64,000 bases of DNA from Cytobacillus oceanisediminis 2691 (GTDB lineage Bacteria > Bacillota > Bacilli > Bacillales > Cytobacillaceae). The translations under genes and the position numbers were made by a program. Under the pieces are notes generated by a model that ran no database searches, had not been told where the DNA came from, and saw nothing but the letters and a program-made list of their open reading frames with translations. The stretch spans positions 61,671 through 125,670 of the forward strand of contig NZ_VEEP01000007.1 of NCBI RefSeq assembly GCF_007678455.1. The letters run 5' to 3'. Shown here in pieces: positions 37,682 through 45,782 of the stretch (position 1 is its first letter; each line of letters starts with the position of its first letter).

Positions 37682-38305
37682 ATGAGCGAAAAGGAAAGGA
37701 CAACATTATTTATTGATTTTGAGTTCACGATGCCTGACAGGAACAGCAAAAGACGGGGATTTTACCAGGAAATCATCGAAGCTGGGGCAGTCCTGGTGGA
37801 GAACAATAAGGTGGTAGAACAATTTTCATCTTATGTAAAACCAATGCGGTTTCCGATTTTGACAGAACGCTGCCGTTCATTCCTGAATATTTCCCAGGAA
37901 CAGGTGAACTCTGGAATTACCTTCAAGGATTTGGCTGAAAAGCTGAAATTGCTTGGCGGGAACAAAAATTGCCAGGTCGTGACCTGGGGGAATATGGACA
38001 TGAAGGTGCTGCAGCAAAACTGTCAGCAGGCTTCGGTCGCTTTTCCGTTGCCTGGGAAGCAAATTGATCTTTCAATGGAGTATAAGCGTTTCTTTGGCGA
38101 CCAGAATCAGACGGGTCTTTGGAAGGCAGTGCAGGAATATGGAAGGGAAGGGACCGGGAAACATCACCGCGCCCTGGATGATGCGCTGACGACCTACCAT
38201 ATTTACAAGCTCGTAGAGAAAGACAAACAATATCTTCAGAAGCCTGAACCCGCAACAATCGGGGACATGGTCGATTTTTCCAAGTTGCTCAATAAATTCG
38301 CATAA
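37682..38305 (+). CDS. kapD: KapD, DEDDh exonuclease-like inhibitor of the KinA pathway to sporulation
   Basis: A 207-aa exonuclease-fold protein. The DEDDh acidic residues are visible: DFEFT near the N terminus (D and E), NMDMK in the middle (D) and HHRALDDALTTY with the final His-Asp set. In B. subtilis KapD is reported to inhibit the KinA-dependent sporulation phosphorelay; the nuclease chemistry is inferred from the fold. A perfect TATAAT at 37604-37609 lies upstream but with a poor -35. A bidirectional terminator separates it from kapB. Confidence 0.92.
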   Translation: MSEKERTTLFIDFEFTMPDRNSKRRGFYQEIIEAGAVLVENNKVVEQFSSYVKPMRFPILTERCRSFLNISQEQVNSGITFKDLAEKLKLLGGNKNCQVVTWGNMDMKVLQQNCQQASVAFPLPGKQIDLSMEYKRFFGDQNQTGLWKAVQEYGREGTGKHHRALDDALTTYHIYKLVEKDKQYLQKPEPATIGDMVDFSKLLNKFA

Positions 38306-38340
38306 AAAAGCCAGATTGGAATAAACAATCTGGCTTTTGG
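38306..38340. terminator. Bidirectional terminator between kapD and kapB
   Basis: AAAAGCCAGATTG (38306-38318) pairs with CAATCTGGCTTTT (38326-38338). Confidence 0.88.
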
Positions 38341-38345
38341 CGTTA

Positions 38346-38732
38346 TCACTGGTTTTTAAAATAATCCTTCTCAAGGGAGTCCAGGTTTCTCAGGCTTTGC
38401 TGTGCCCAGGCGGAATCATCGCCTTCGAGCTCAGAACGGAGCTTGCCTGTCGCTTCTTTTAGAGACTCTAGATAATCCGGAATTTCACCCTCGAACGGCT
38501 TGACCATTTTTTCCGGGATATTTGCTTGTTCGCGGAAGGAAAGTGCCTTCCTTTCGTGGAAAAAACCTACCGCTGCATCCTTGGGATTGTGAAGGTCGCC
38601 CTGCATTGGGTGTTTTGCAACAGCCAAAACTCGGACAAGATAATGCTGCGGGCGCCGTTCCGTGATTTCACCAATATACTTACCGGTTTTATAAATGGCG
38701 GTTACCTGATCGCCAATATTCAATTCAGCCAT
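38346..38732 (-). CDS. kapB: Kinase-associated protein KapB
   Basis: A 128-aa protein matching B. subtilis KapB in length and sequence style (GDQVTAIYKTGKYIGEI, and KHPMQGDLHNP). In B. subtilis KapB is cotranscribed with and required for the sporulation kinase KinB. ATG 38732 is chosen because AAAGGGG lies 9 bp upstream and it reproduces the known length; the longer frame to 38783 is rejected. No kinB is found next to it here, which is unusual. Confidence 0.9.
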   Translation of the reverse strand: MAELNIGDQVTAIYKTGKYIGEITERRPQHYLVRVLAVAKHPMQGDLHNPKDAAVGFFHERKALSFREQANIPEKMVKPFEGEIPDYLESLKEATGKLRSELEGDDSAWAQQSLRNLDSLEKDYFKNQ

Positions 38733-38836
38733 AAAGATGCCCCTTTCGGAATCTTGGATTTCTTTCATTATAGCAAAAATCAAAGATGCAAAACATTTTG
38801 CAATCGTATAAAGTGTCTATAGGAGGGATACATATA

Positions 38837-39559
38837 ATGACTAAAAAAATAATGGCAGTACTCTTTGTGATGATGCTGGTTCTTGCTGGCTGCGGCACGG
38901 CGGGTGAGAAGCAAGAAGCAGACAAGCAGAAGGAAGAAACGACGAATGGCGGACAAGCAGCCGATGAAAATCTCGACTACCCTCAAGCGAATGCAGAAGT
39001 CCAGGAAAATGAGCGGCTTGTTGAAATGGTCACCTCGATGGGGAAAATCAAAATCAAGCTTTTCCCTGAGCAGGCGCCAAAAGCAGTTGAAAACTTTATC
39101 AAGCATAGTGAAGAGGGTTACTATGAAGGAGTTACATTCCACCGCGTTATAGATGGGTTCATGATTCAGGGCGGGGATCCTGAAGGAACTGGAGCTGGCG
39201 GTGAGAGCATTTATGGAGATCCATTCGAAGACGAGTTTTCAAGAGAACTTTTTAATATCCGCGGTGCATTGTCAATGGCAAATGCAGGTGCAAACACGAA
39301 CGGAAGCCAATTTTTCATCGTCCAGAATAAAGAGTTGGATCCAAGCTTACCGGAACAAATGAAGGAAGCAGGCTATCCAGAAGAGGTACTTAAGATGTAT
39401 GAAAATGGAGGTACCCCACATCTGGACGGCAAACATACGGTTTTCGGCCAGGTAATCGAAGGCATGGATGTCGTTGACAAGATCGCTTCTGTCCCAACAG
39501 GTGCCGGGGACAAGCCGGAAAAAGACGTTGTAATCGAAAAAATCAATGTACTGAAGTAG
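38837..39559 (+). CDS. Secreted cyclophilin-type peptidyl-prolyl isomerase lipoprotein
   Basis: A 240-aa lipoprotein: signal peptide with lipobox LVLAGC (Cys about residue 19), an acidic linker, then a cyclophilin domain. Catalytic-type residues appear in [19 protein letters not shown] (the FHR Arg) and NGSQFFIV. It should catalyse Xaa-Pro isomerisation on the outer face of the membrane, a role mostly filled by PrsA parvulins in Bacillus. ATG 38837 follows AGGAGGG. Adjacent and divergent from kapB. Confidence 0.92.
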   Translation: MTKKIMAVLFVMMLVLAGCGTAGEKQEADKQKEETTNGGQAADENLDYPQANAEVQENERLVEMVTSMGKIKIKLFPEQAPKAVENFIKHSEEGYYEGVTFHRVIDGFMIQGGDPEGTGAGGESIYGDPFEDEFSRELFNIRGALSMANAGANTNGSQFFIVQNKELDPSLPEQMKEAGYPEEVLKMYENGGTPHLDGKHTVFGQVIEGMDVVDKIASVPTGAGDKPEKDVVIEKINVLK

Positions 39560-39632
39560 GCAATTGTTTGCGGTTGGACGAAACACCAAACCTTGCTATA
39601 ATGTTTGGAGAGCTGATGAAAGGAAGATGAGA

Positions 39633-39845
39633 ATGAGTAAGTGGTTTGTCATCTCATTGTTTTTATATTTTCCGGAAGATAAAACAGAATACATTCCCGC
39701 CGCAATCACTTCACTCGTTTTCCTGATCGGGGCCATCCTGACGATGCGATTCATCATCAAAGTATCGAAGAAAGAAGCCCAGAAAGCAAAGGAACACGAG
39801 CGGGCAGTCATGAAGCGAATGAATGATACAAATGAGAACAGCTGA
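39633..39845 (+). CDS. Small single-pass membrane protein, unknown
   Basis: A 70-aa protein with hydrophobic segments near residues 4-10 and 22-42 and a highly charged Lys/Glu tail (KKEAQKAKEHERAVMKR) suited to a cytoplasmic coiled coil. AAAGGAAG lies 8 bp before ATG 39633; ATG 39627 is too close. No family recognised. The array at 39.9 kb begins beyond its terminator. Confidence 0.65.
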   Translation: MSKWFVISLFLYFPEDKTEYIPAAITSLVFLIGAILTMRFIIKVSKKEAQKAKEHERAVMKRMNDTNENS

Positions 39846-39866
39846 TTCAATGGCTGTTCTTTTTTG
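39836..39866 (+). terminator. Terminator after the small membrane protein gene
   Basis: GAACAGC (39836-39842) pairs with GCTGTTC (39853-39859), then TTTTTT. The left arm overlaps the stop codon. Confidence 0.85.
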
Positions 39867-39874
39867 CGGGTGAA

Positions 39875-39975
39875 AAATTGGTAAAAATCGAGTGAAATTT
39901 CCAGTTCGCGGAATTCAGTCTGTTTTTCGCGGAATTAAGCGCCGACTTCGCGGGATTATTAACTATTTTCACGAA
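39875..39975 (+). repeat. 21-bp phased array (TTCGCGGAATT family) with leader
   Basis: TTCGCG or its variant TTCACG starts at 39905, 39926, 39947 and 39968, an exact 21-bp step. The first copy sits in the leader AATTTCCAGTTCGC, and TGGTAAAAAT lies 7 bp before that leader, as in the 10-kb array. The first core begins 46 bp after the terminator stem. Only four copies, the last degenerate. Confidence 0.85.
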
Positions 39976-40104
39976 AAAAAGGCAATTATCTTGTTTCGAA
40001 AAGGTTTAACTCATTAAAAATTGGGGTAAAACTCATCTTTTCATTATTTTACTAAAACGTTATAATACAATTTATATTCTAAAAATCAAGAGTAGGGGTA
40101 TAAA

Positions 40105-40554
40105 TTGAAGAACTTACAGATAGAGAAGATTGTTGAACGAATTCTTGTCCAATCTGGCAGCAGTGTGAAAGTTGAACTTGAGGATTTTTTCCCAGGAGAC
40201 CGGTTTGCGGGCGGGAAATATAACTTTGGCAGTCATACGATTACTTTATATATTGAAGAGATCAAGGCGCAGTGCCTGCAGCTTTTTTCCTCTTTGGACC
40301 AGTATGAAAATTATCTTGCCGTTGTTTTCGCGCATGAGATCGGACATGCTGAGGACCGTGAACTTGCAGAATTGATTCAGAAGATGGATGGAACCACTAA
40401 TGATGTTTCGAAAAAGGGGATTGCCCTTCAGATTGAGATGAATGCCTGGGATTTTGCCCGGACGCTGATACCGTCAAAGCTTCATCCTTTCATGGACACC
40501 ATCATCCACTATTCCCTCCAGCCATATTATGAAGCGCTTGAAGTGAGCGCATAA
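40105..40554 (+). CDS. Putative zinc metallopeptidase-like protein (HEIGH motif)
   Basis: A 149-aa soluble protein of unrecognised family. It has HEIGH (about residues 78-82) followed by AED, and downstream EMNAWDFAR about 30 residues later, the arrangement of a gluzincin HExxH plus third Glu ligand, as in many small housekeeping or phage-type metallopeptidases. No signal peptide or membrane helix. The start is TTG 40105 behind AGTAGGGG. The substrate is unknown. Confidence 0.7.
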   Translation: MKNLQIEKIVERILVQSGSSVKVELEDFFPGDRFAGGKYNFGSHTITLYIEEIKAQCLQLFSSLDQYENYLAVVFAHEIGHAEDRELAELIQKMDGTTNDVSKKGIALQIEMNAWDFARTLIPSKLHPFMDTIIHYSLQPYYEALEVSA

Positions 40555-40556
40555 AA

Positions 40557-40590
40557 ATGGAGCCAGCCTGATATAGGTGGCTCCATTGCT
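40557..40590. terminator. Bidirectional terminator, HEIGH gene / patB
   Basis: ATGGAGCCA pairs with TGGCTCCAT around a 14-nt loop between convergent genes. It lacks a long T-run. Confidence 0.65.
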
Positions 40591-40608
40591 TATATCGTGC
40601 CTAAAAAT

Positions 40609-41778
40609 CTAACTGAATGCCTTCTTCAATCTTTCGAGTCCTTCATATAAGGTTTCCCGCGGACAGGCGAGGTTCATCCGGACGAAGCCTTCACCGCCTT
40701 CGCCATATTTCGTTCCTGGTTCCAGGCCCAGTTTTCCTTTCTCCAAAAGCTGATTTTTGATTTCCTCGTCGCTCAAACCAAGCTCGCGGCAGTCGATCCA
40801 GAGAAGGTAAGTGGCATCGGCCTTCATTGGTTTGAGTGCTGGCAGATGTTCAGCAATAAAGTCAGTCGTGATTTTCATATTCTCATCAAGGTAGACAAGC
40901 AGCTGCTCAAGCCATTCTTCTCCGTACCGGTAGGCCGCTTCCATTCCTGCGATCCCAAAGGTGTTCAATGTGAAAAAGCCCTGCTGCTCCTGTAATTCCT
41001 TGAACTTTGCCTTCAGCTCCTTGTTCGGTATCAGGACTGCAGATGCCTGAAGCCCGGCAAGGTTGAAGGTTTTGCTTGGCGCGATGAATGTAGTCGTAAT
41101 CTCCCTGAATTCTTCCTTGATCGAAGCGATGGGAATATGGACATTTGGCTTGAACACCAAATCTGAATGGATTTCATCGGAAACAATCAGAACATCATGC
41201 TTTACGCACAGGTCACCGATTTTCTCCAGTTCATCCTTCGTCCATACCCTTCCACCAGGATTATGCGGGTTGCAGAGGATAAAAAGTTTCACGCCATCCT
41301 GCAGCTTGGCTTCAAAGTCGGCAAAGTCCAATTCAAAGCGTCCGTTTTCAACCAATAAATTCGAAGTAACCAGGGTGCGGTCGTTATTTTTAACCATGTT
41401 GAAAAATGGTGTGTACACAGGGGAGTGAACGAGCACCTTATCACCTTTTTCCGTATAAGCGCGGATCGCCGTGCTGATCGAAGGGACGACGCCTTCGCTG
41501 AAAAGGATGGATGATTTCTTGAATTCACAGTCATGGCGCTTTTTCATCCAGTCCTGGATTGTCTCTGTCACAGACATCGGGACAAAAGTATATCCGAATA
41601 TTCCGTGGTCAATCCGGTTTTTTAAAGCATCGGTGACCGCCTGGGGAGGGTGGAAATCCATATCTGCAACCCACATTGGCAGGACATCGTCTATGCCAAA
41701 CACTTTTCCGACAGCATCCCATTTTACTGAATGCGTATTGTTCCGGTCGATTACCTTATCAAAAACTTTATTTTCCAT
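40609..41778 (-). CDS. patB: PatB/MalY-type C-S lyase aminotransferase
   Basis: A 389-aa fold-type I PLP enzyme. The PLP lysine is in APSKTFNLAGLQ, the cofactor-ring Asp is in VSDEIHSDLVF and the C-terminal Arg in FVRMNLACPR. It is the cystathionine beta-lyase/PatB subgroup, which cleaves C-S bonds of cystathionine or cysteine conjugates. ATG 41778 follows AAAGGCGG and gives the family length; the extension to 41817 is rejected. The patB-kapB proximity matches B. subtilis, where the two are linked to kinB. Confidence 0.92.
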   Translation of the reverse strand: MENKVFDKVIDRNNTHSVKWDAVGKVFGIDDVLPMWVADMDFHPPQAVTDALKNRIDHGIFGYTFVPMSVTETIQDWMKKRHDCEFKKSSILFSEGVVPSISTAIRAYTEKGDKVLVHSPVYTPFFNMVKNNDRTLVTSNLLVENGRFELDFADFEAKLQDGVKLFILCNPHNPGGRVWTKDELEKIGDLCVKHDVLIVSDEIHSDLVFKPNVHIPIASIKEEFREITTTFIAPSKTFNLAGLQASAVLIPNKELKAKFKELQEQQGFFTLNTFGIAGMEAAYRYGEEWLEQLLVYLDENMKITTDFIAEHLPALKPMKADATYLLWIDCRELGLSDEEIKNQLLEKGKLGLEPGTKYGEGGEGFVRMNLACPRETLYEGLERLKKAFS

Positions 41779-41862
41779 ATGTACGCACCGCCTTTTTCCT
41801 GAAAATTTATCTGACACTAAACTTATGATAAAATATTTTTAAAAAATAATCAGGTGATTGGA

Positions 41863-42123
41863 TTGGAATCGAGAGAACTTAGCTATAAATTAATAGATGT
41901 TTTGAACAAATGGGATCCATTCAAAGTCGGAGAAGGCCAGTTTGATCCGGAAATTGCTGACATTCTCCAGGCTGTTCATGATTATAACGAAGCGAATAAA
42001 ATCGCCGGAAGGATTCAGTCTGTTTTCGAGTTTTCTTTCGAACAGGTCCTGCCATATGATCAATGCCTGGCAATCGCAAACACTTTACTTGCCATCAAGA
42101 ATGAAGATGTATGCTCTTTATAA
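41863..42123 (+). CDS. yugE: YugE family protein (DUF1871)
   Basis: An 86-aa helical protein, the same length as B. subtilis YugE. Recognisable are LNKWDPFKVGEGQFDPEIADILQ and the C-terminal CLAIANTLLAIK. Function unknown. TTG 41863 is selected because CAGGTGA lies 5-6 bp upstream; GTG 41854 overlaps it. Divergent from patB and convergent with yugF. Confidence 0.82.
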   Translation: MESRELSYKLIDVLNKWDPFKVGEGQFDPEIADILQAVHDYNEANKIAGRIQSVFEFSFEQVLPYDQCLAIANTLLAIKNEDVCSL

Positions 42124-42134
42124 GAGCCACGAAC

Positions 42135-42163
42135 AAAACGGCAGCCATCAGCGGCTGCCGTTT
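42135..42163. terminator. Bidirectional terminator between yugE and yugF
   Basis: AAACGGCAGCC pairs with GGCTGCCGTTT around ATCAGC. It includes the end of yugF. Confidence 0.85.
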
Positions 42164-43005
42164 GCTGTTGCTTCTTCAACTATTTCCTCTACAGCAATGA
42201 ATCGATTGATAAGCTGATGCACATCCTCAGGCCGCTCCTCGGGGACAAGGTGGCCGGTCTCCTTTAAGATGAAAAGCTCGGAATGCTTCAGATCCTTGTT
42301 CAGTTTCCTGCCGATTCGCACCGGAACCACTTTATCATGCTCCCCCCATATGAGCAGGCATGGAGCTTCTATTTTTCTCAGTTCTTCGGCAGAAAGATCT
42401 CCTTCACGGTGCCTGATCATCATCGTCAACGCTTTGAATATATCATCTTCCAGAAAAGGCGTAAGATACCCATACAGCATTTCATCATTGATCATCGAAT
42501 GATCATAGACGACGTTCTGCAGGTTTTGCTTCACTCCCGAGCGGGCCAGATGGAACTTTACATAAAGGTGGAAATAAGGAATGTAGCTGGACAGGACCAG
42601 TGGCAGACTCGCCTTTTTTAAATAACCTGAACTGCAGAGAAGGATCCCCTTTTTCGCATGATCTGGATGATGCAGCAGGATATTCATGGCGATTTGTCCG
42701 CCCATTGAGTGGCCAACGACATTGAACTCATGGATTCCTAAGGATTTCATCAACTCCACTACTGTCGCGGCCAGGTTCTCATAGGAATATTTAAAACTCG
42801 ATAGCTTGCCGCTTTTTCCAAAAGGAGGAAGGTCGACGGATATGACGTTATAATCTTCTTTCAGCAGCGGGATCAAATGCCTGAAGCTGAAAGAGGAAGA
42901 AAGAAAACCATGGAGCAGAACCAGGCTTTCTTTAGCGTCAGGGTTATGATAGTGCTCATAATAAAGATCGATTCCTCTTACTGTCTTATTCCTGGCGAAT
43001 TCCAT
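42148..43005 (-). CDS. yugF: Alpha/beta hydrolase YugF
   Basis: A 285-aa alpha/beta-hydrolase. The nucleophile elbow is VGHSMGGQ (Ser about 98), the oxyanion region is LLHGFLSS, the acid is the Asp in IWGEHDKVVP and the catalytic His is in KETGHLVPEE. No signal peptide. It resembles B. subtilis YugF; substrate unknown, esters or C-C bonds are possible. The start is the ATG at 43005. Confidence 0.88.
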   Translation of the reverse strand: MEFARNKTVRGIDLYYEHYHNPDAKESLVLLHGFLSSSFSFRHLIPLLKEDYNVISVDLPPFGKSGKLSSFKYSYENLAATVVELMKSLGIHEFNVVGHSMGGQIAMNILLHHPDHAKKGILLCSSGYLKKASLPLVLSSYIPYFHLYVKFHLARSGVKQNLQNVVYDHSMINDEMLYGYLTPFLEDDIFKALTMMIRHREGDLSAEELRKIEAPCLLIWGEHDKVVPVRIGRKLNKDLKHSELFILKETGHLVPEERPEDVHQLINRFIAVEEIVEEATANGSR

Positions 43006-43105
43006 CGGCTTTCACTCCTGACATTATGAACGAATTGAGATAGGTATGTTCTTTATTTTCCCCGCGAATCGAAAGTTCACACAAAAAATTGCCCGGAAAA
43101 CAAAA

Positions 43106-43142
43106 AAAGATGGACACCATTACTGGTATCCATTAAAAAGGG
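43106..43142. terminator. Bidirectional hairpin in the yugF-xre gap
   Basis: ATGGACACCA pairs with TGGTATCCAT around TTAC, with A-runs on the left and T-equivalent A-run on the right, so it can terminate on either strand. No gene is supported between yugF and the Xre gene; the 250-bp gap holds this hairpin and the next terminator. Confidence 0.6.
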
Positions 43143-43217
43143 GGGAATACTAGAAAGCCTTATGTGATTAGGATAGCCAGTTTGGCAGAATCATATACCT
43201 TATTGTCTAAAGTTTTT

Positions 43218-43255
43218 GGCAAGAAAAAAATAAGCAGGCATTCATCTTAGCCTGC
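43218..43255 (-). terminator. Terminator of the xre gene
   Basis: Minus strand AGCAGGC / GCCTGCT followed by ATTTTTTTC. Confidence 0.8.
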
Positions 43256-43513
43256 TCACGTTTCTTTTAATAAACTGGTTGGTTTTTGTCCTAGTTCTGG
43301 CGGTGCAGCGTAATAAATGTCTCCCATGAGCACAGATGCTGGGACATCAAGGGCTGTAGAAATCTTCAAAATCGTCTGAGAGTTAGGTGTTTGCTCGCCG
43401 CTTTCGTATCTTTGGATTGTTTGGGTACCTACCCTGATTTTTAAAGCGAGCTCCTCCTGGGAAACTCCGGCTCGTTCACGGCACACTTTGATATTCTGTC
43501 CAATTGCAGTCAT
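43256..43513 (-). CDS. Xre-family HTH regulator
   Basis: An 85-aa protein made of an Xre/Cro HTH (about residues 5-60: IKVCRERAGVSQEELALKI and VGTQTIQRYESGEQTPN) plus a short tail. Likely a DNA-binding regulator of few targets. GGAGGTGAAGAGCG precedes ATG 43513. It lies downstream of and in the same direction as the symporter gene, so it may share its transcript, although it is 93 bp away and could have its own promoter. Confidence 0.88.
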   Translation of the reverse strand: MTAIGQNIKVCRERAGVSQEELALKIRVGTQTIQRYESGEQTPNSQTILKISTALDVPASVLMGDIYYAAPPELGQKPTSLLKET

Positions 43514-43606
43514 CGCTCTTCACCTCCAAAAATAATACATCTCTTACTATAATTTTATCACTAAATTTTTGAAAATATCGACAATAATGTGAACGTTTTC
43601 TTAACT

Positions 43607-44950
43607 TTAGATTATACCAATCGACTGTAAGAAAACAAAGCCGATTCCAATAGGCACGATGTAGCGAATCAAGAAGTACCATACCTTGAAAAGTACCGGA
43701 TTGTTACCGGTGCCTTCCTCAAGTTCATTCCTGACCAATTTCCTCGGCAGCACATATCCGACGAAAATGGCGATGAAAAATGCTCCAAGCGGCAGGGCAA
43801 TATTGCTTGTCAGGAAGTCGGCAAGGTCAAAGAACGTTTTTCCGAAAAACTTCACTTCCGATAGGACACCAAAGGACAGGGCATTTGGTATTCCAGCAAC
43901 AAACACGAGCATCCCGCCAATCCAGGCAAATTTTTTCCGTTTGGCTTTATCGCCCTTGGAGAGGACGGCAACGATAATTTCAAGGATTGAAAAAGCGGAT
44001 GTGAGCGTTGCGAATAACAGCAGAACCAGGAAAACCGTCAAGAACAATCCGCCAAAAGCCAATTGATCAAAAACCGCTGGCAGCACGACAAAAGCAAGGC
44101 CAGGACCTGCTTCGGGTTCAAAACCAAGCGCGAATACTGCTGGGAAAATTACCAGTCCGGCAAGCAAGGAGATCAGGATATTCAAGCCGACGACTGAAAA
44201 AGCTGATTTAGCGAGACTTTCGCCTTTGGGAAGGTAGGAAGCGTATGTCACCATGACAGATAGCCCGACACTCAATGCGAAAAAGGACTGTCCCAGGGCC
44301 ATCAGGATGGTCTGCCCTGTTACAGCGGACCAATCAGGCTTCAGGAAAAATTCAACCCCGTCCATGGCTCCATCGAGTGTCAATGATCGGATCGCAAGGA
44401 TGATGAACAGGATGAACAGAGATGGCATCATGTACTTGCTCGCTTTTTCAATCCCCTGTTGGACACCGCCCTGCACAACCCAGATGGTCATCACAAGGAA
44501 TAATAGCTGAACAGCGACCGCTTCAACAGGATTTGAAATCGTCTGTTCGAACGCGGCTCCGTATTCTGCCTGGGTCAGCCCCGAAAGAGATCCGGTAAAG
44601 CTGCGGGCCAGATAGGACAAGATCCAGCCACCAACGACACTATAGAAAGAAAGAATCAGGAAGGAAGCAACAACACCGCCATATCCCAGCAATGGCCACA
44701 GGCTTTTCGGCGCGAGATGCTTATAGGACATGACCGCATCCTTTTGGGTATTCCGGCCAATGATGAATTCAGCCAGCAAAATCGGTGCTCCTATGAATAT
44801 AGTCATCAGAAGGAAGAATACGAGGAAAACTCCGCCTCCATTGGTTCCTGCCATATAAGGAAATTTCCAAATTGCCCCGAGTCCAATGGCCGACCCCGCG
44901 GCTGCCAGAATGAACCCGAGCTTAGAAGTCCATTGTTCGTGCTTGTTCAT
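43607..44950 (-). CDS. Neurotransmitter:sodium symporter (NSS/SNF) family transporter
   Basis: A 447-aa Na+-dependent transporter of the LeuT fold. The first helix carries AAAGSAIGLGAIWKFPYM with the unwound GLG used for substrate and Na+ binding, and helix 2 NGGGVFLVFFLLM. Eleven to twelve membrane segments. B. subtilis relatives are YocR and YhdH; amino acid uptake is expected, substrate not readable. The start is the ATG at 44950 with AAAGGAG upstream. Confidence 0.92.
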   Translation of the reverse strand: MNKHEQWTSKLGFILAAAGSAIGLGAIWKFPYMAGTNGGGVFLVFFLLMTIFIGAPILLAEFIIGRNTQKDAVMSYKHLAPKSLWPLLGYGGVVASFLILSFYSVVGGWILSYLARSFTGSLSGLTQAEYGAAFEQTISNPVEAVAVQLLFLVMTIWVVQGGVQQGIEKASKYMMPSLFILFIILAIRSLTLDGAMDGVEFFLKPDWSAVTGQTILMALGQSFFALSVGLSVMVTYASYLPKGESLAKSAFSVVGLNILISLLAGLVIFPAVFALGFEPEAGPGLAFVVLPAVFDQLAFGGLFLTVFLVLLLFATLTSAFSILEIIVAVLSKGDKAKRKKFAWIGGMLVFVAGIPNALSFGVLSEVKFFGKTFFDLADFLTSNIALPLGAFFIAIFVGYVLPRKLVRNELEEGTGNNPVLFKVWYFLIRYIVPIGIGFVFLQSIGII

Positions 44951-45087
44951 AAGAAAACTCCTTTAATAGTCTGAATATTTATATTGTCTGACAAAATAAA
45001 AAAATACCTTTTCATGTTACTATTTTTTCAGGAAAAAGCATAGCATTTTCAGATTTTAAACATTTATTAAGCTTTTTGTTATTTTTT

Positions 45088-45115
45088 TGAAACAAAAACC
45101 TAAATCCGCCGTTTT
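45088..45115 (+). promoter_or_regulatory. Candidate autoregulatory ECF-type promoter
   Basis: TGAAAC (45088-45093), exactly 16 bp, then CGTTTT (45110-45115). This is the geometry of sigma-W/X/M-class promoters (TGAAAC-N16-CGT). It lies about 110 bp upstream of the sigma-factor gene, in an otherwise empty 274-bp gap. The sigma factor may drive its own operon. Confidence 0.6.
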
Positions 45116-45224
45116 ATAGGTAAAGCATTCACATTGTAACTGCGTGACGCAATCGGCCGCAGCCGTCCCAGAATAACCATGTGAAGCACCTGATTAAAGA
45201 TACGTAGAAGTTTGGGGGAGCCAA

Positions 45225-45782
45225 ATGAATGATGATGAATTAGTATTCCGGTCCCGGAACGGAAATATGCAGGCGTTTGCGGAGCTGATTGATATCCACA
45301 CTCCGACCGTCCGCCGCTTTGCTTTCCAGCTCGGAAACAAATATGACGATATAGATGATATCACACAGGAAGTGTTTGTCAGGGTCTATCGTTTCCTCGA
45401 CCAGTTTTCGCACGCAAAATTCACCACATGGCTTTATAAAATCACCTTGAATGTAACGAGGGATTTTTCCCGGAATAAGCAAAGGCAGATCAAGAAGGTC
45501 CTGAAAATCGGCAAGGAAAGGACATATAACGGGAAGACAGCAGAGGAAAGCATCCTCCGCTTTGAAGAGGACAAGGTACTTCATGAGTGCATCCAGAAGC
45601 TCGATGAGAAGTATCGCATTCCGATCATTCTCTTTTATTTTCACGATAAAAGCTATGACGATATCGCTGAGATTACCGGCGCTTCGCTCGCAAATGTAAA
45701 GACCAGGATGATGAGAGGCAAGGAACATTTAAAGAAGCTGCTTACACTGGCTGAGAAGAAGGAAGGTGAAAACCATGGATGA
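45225..45782 (+). CDS. ECF-type RNA polymerase sigma factor
   Basis: A 185-aa group 4 sigma factor. Region 2 runs from about 20 to 90 with DDIDDITQEVFVRVYRFL (core binding) and KFTTWLYKITLNVTRD (-10 recognition); region 4 from about 120 to 170 has SYDDIAEITGASLANVKTRMMRGKEHLKK, the HTH for the -35. No region 1.1 or 3. TTGGGGGAG precedes the ATG. Its stop overlaps the downstream gene by 8 bp, the usual layout of an ECF sigma with its anti-sigma. Confidence 0.93.
   Translation: MNDDELVFRSRNGNMQAFAELIDIHTPTVRRFAFQLGNKYDDIDDITQEVFVRVYRFLDQFSHAKFTTWLYKITLNVTRDFSRNKQRQIKKVLKIGKERTYNGKTAEESILRFEEDKVLHECIQKLDEKYRIPIILFYFHDKSYDDIAEITGASLANVKTRMMRGKEHLKKLLTLAEKKEGENHG

Noticed and set aside
43165-43251. 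Possible 28-aa peptide gene starting GTG 43168 after GGGGGG
   Set aside because: Ribosome-site spacing is too long and the frame overlaps the xre terminator; no family support.
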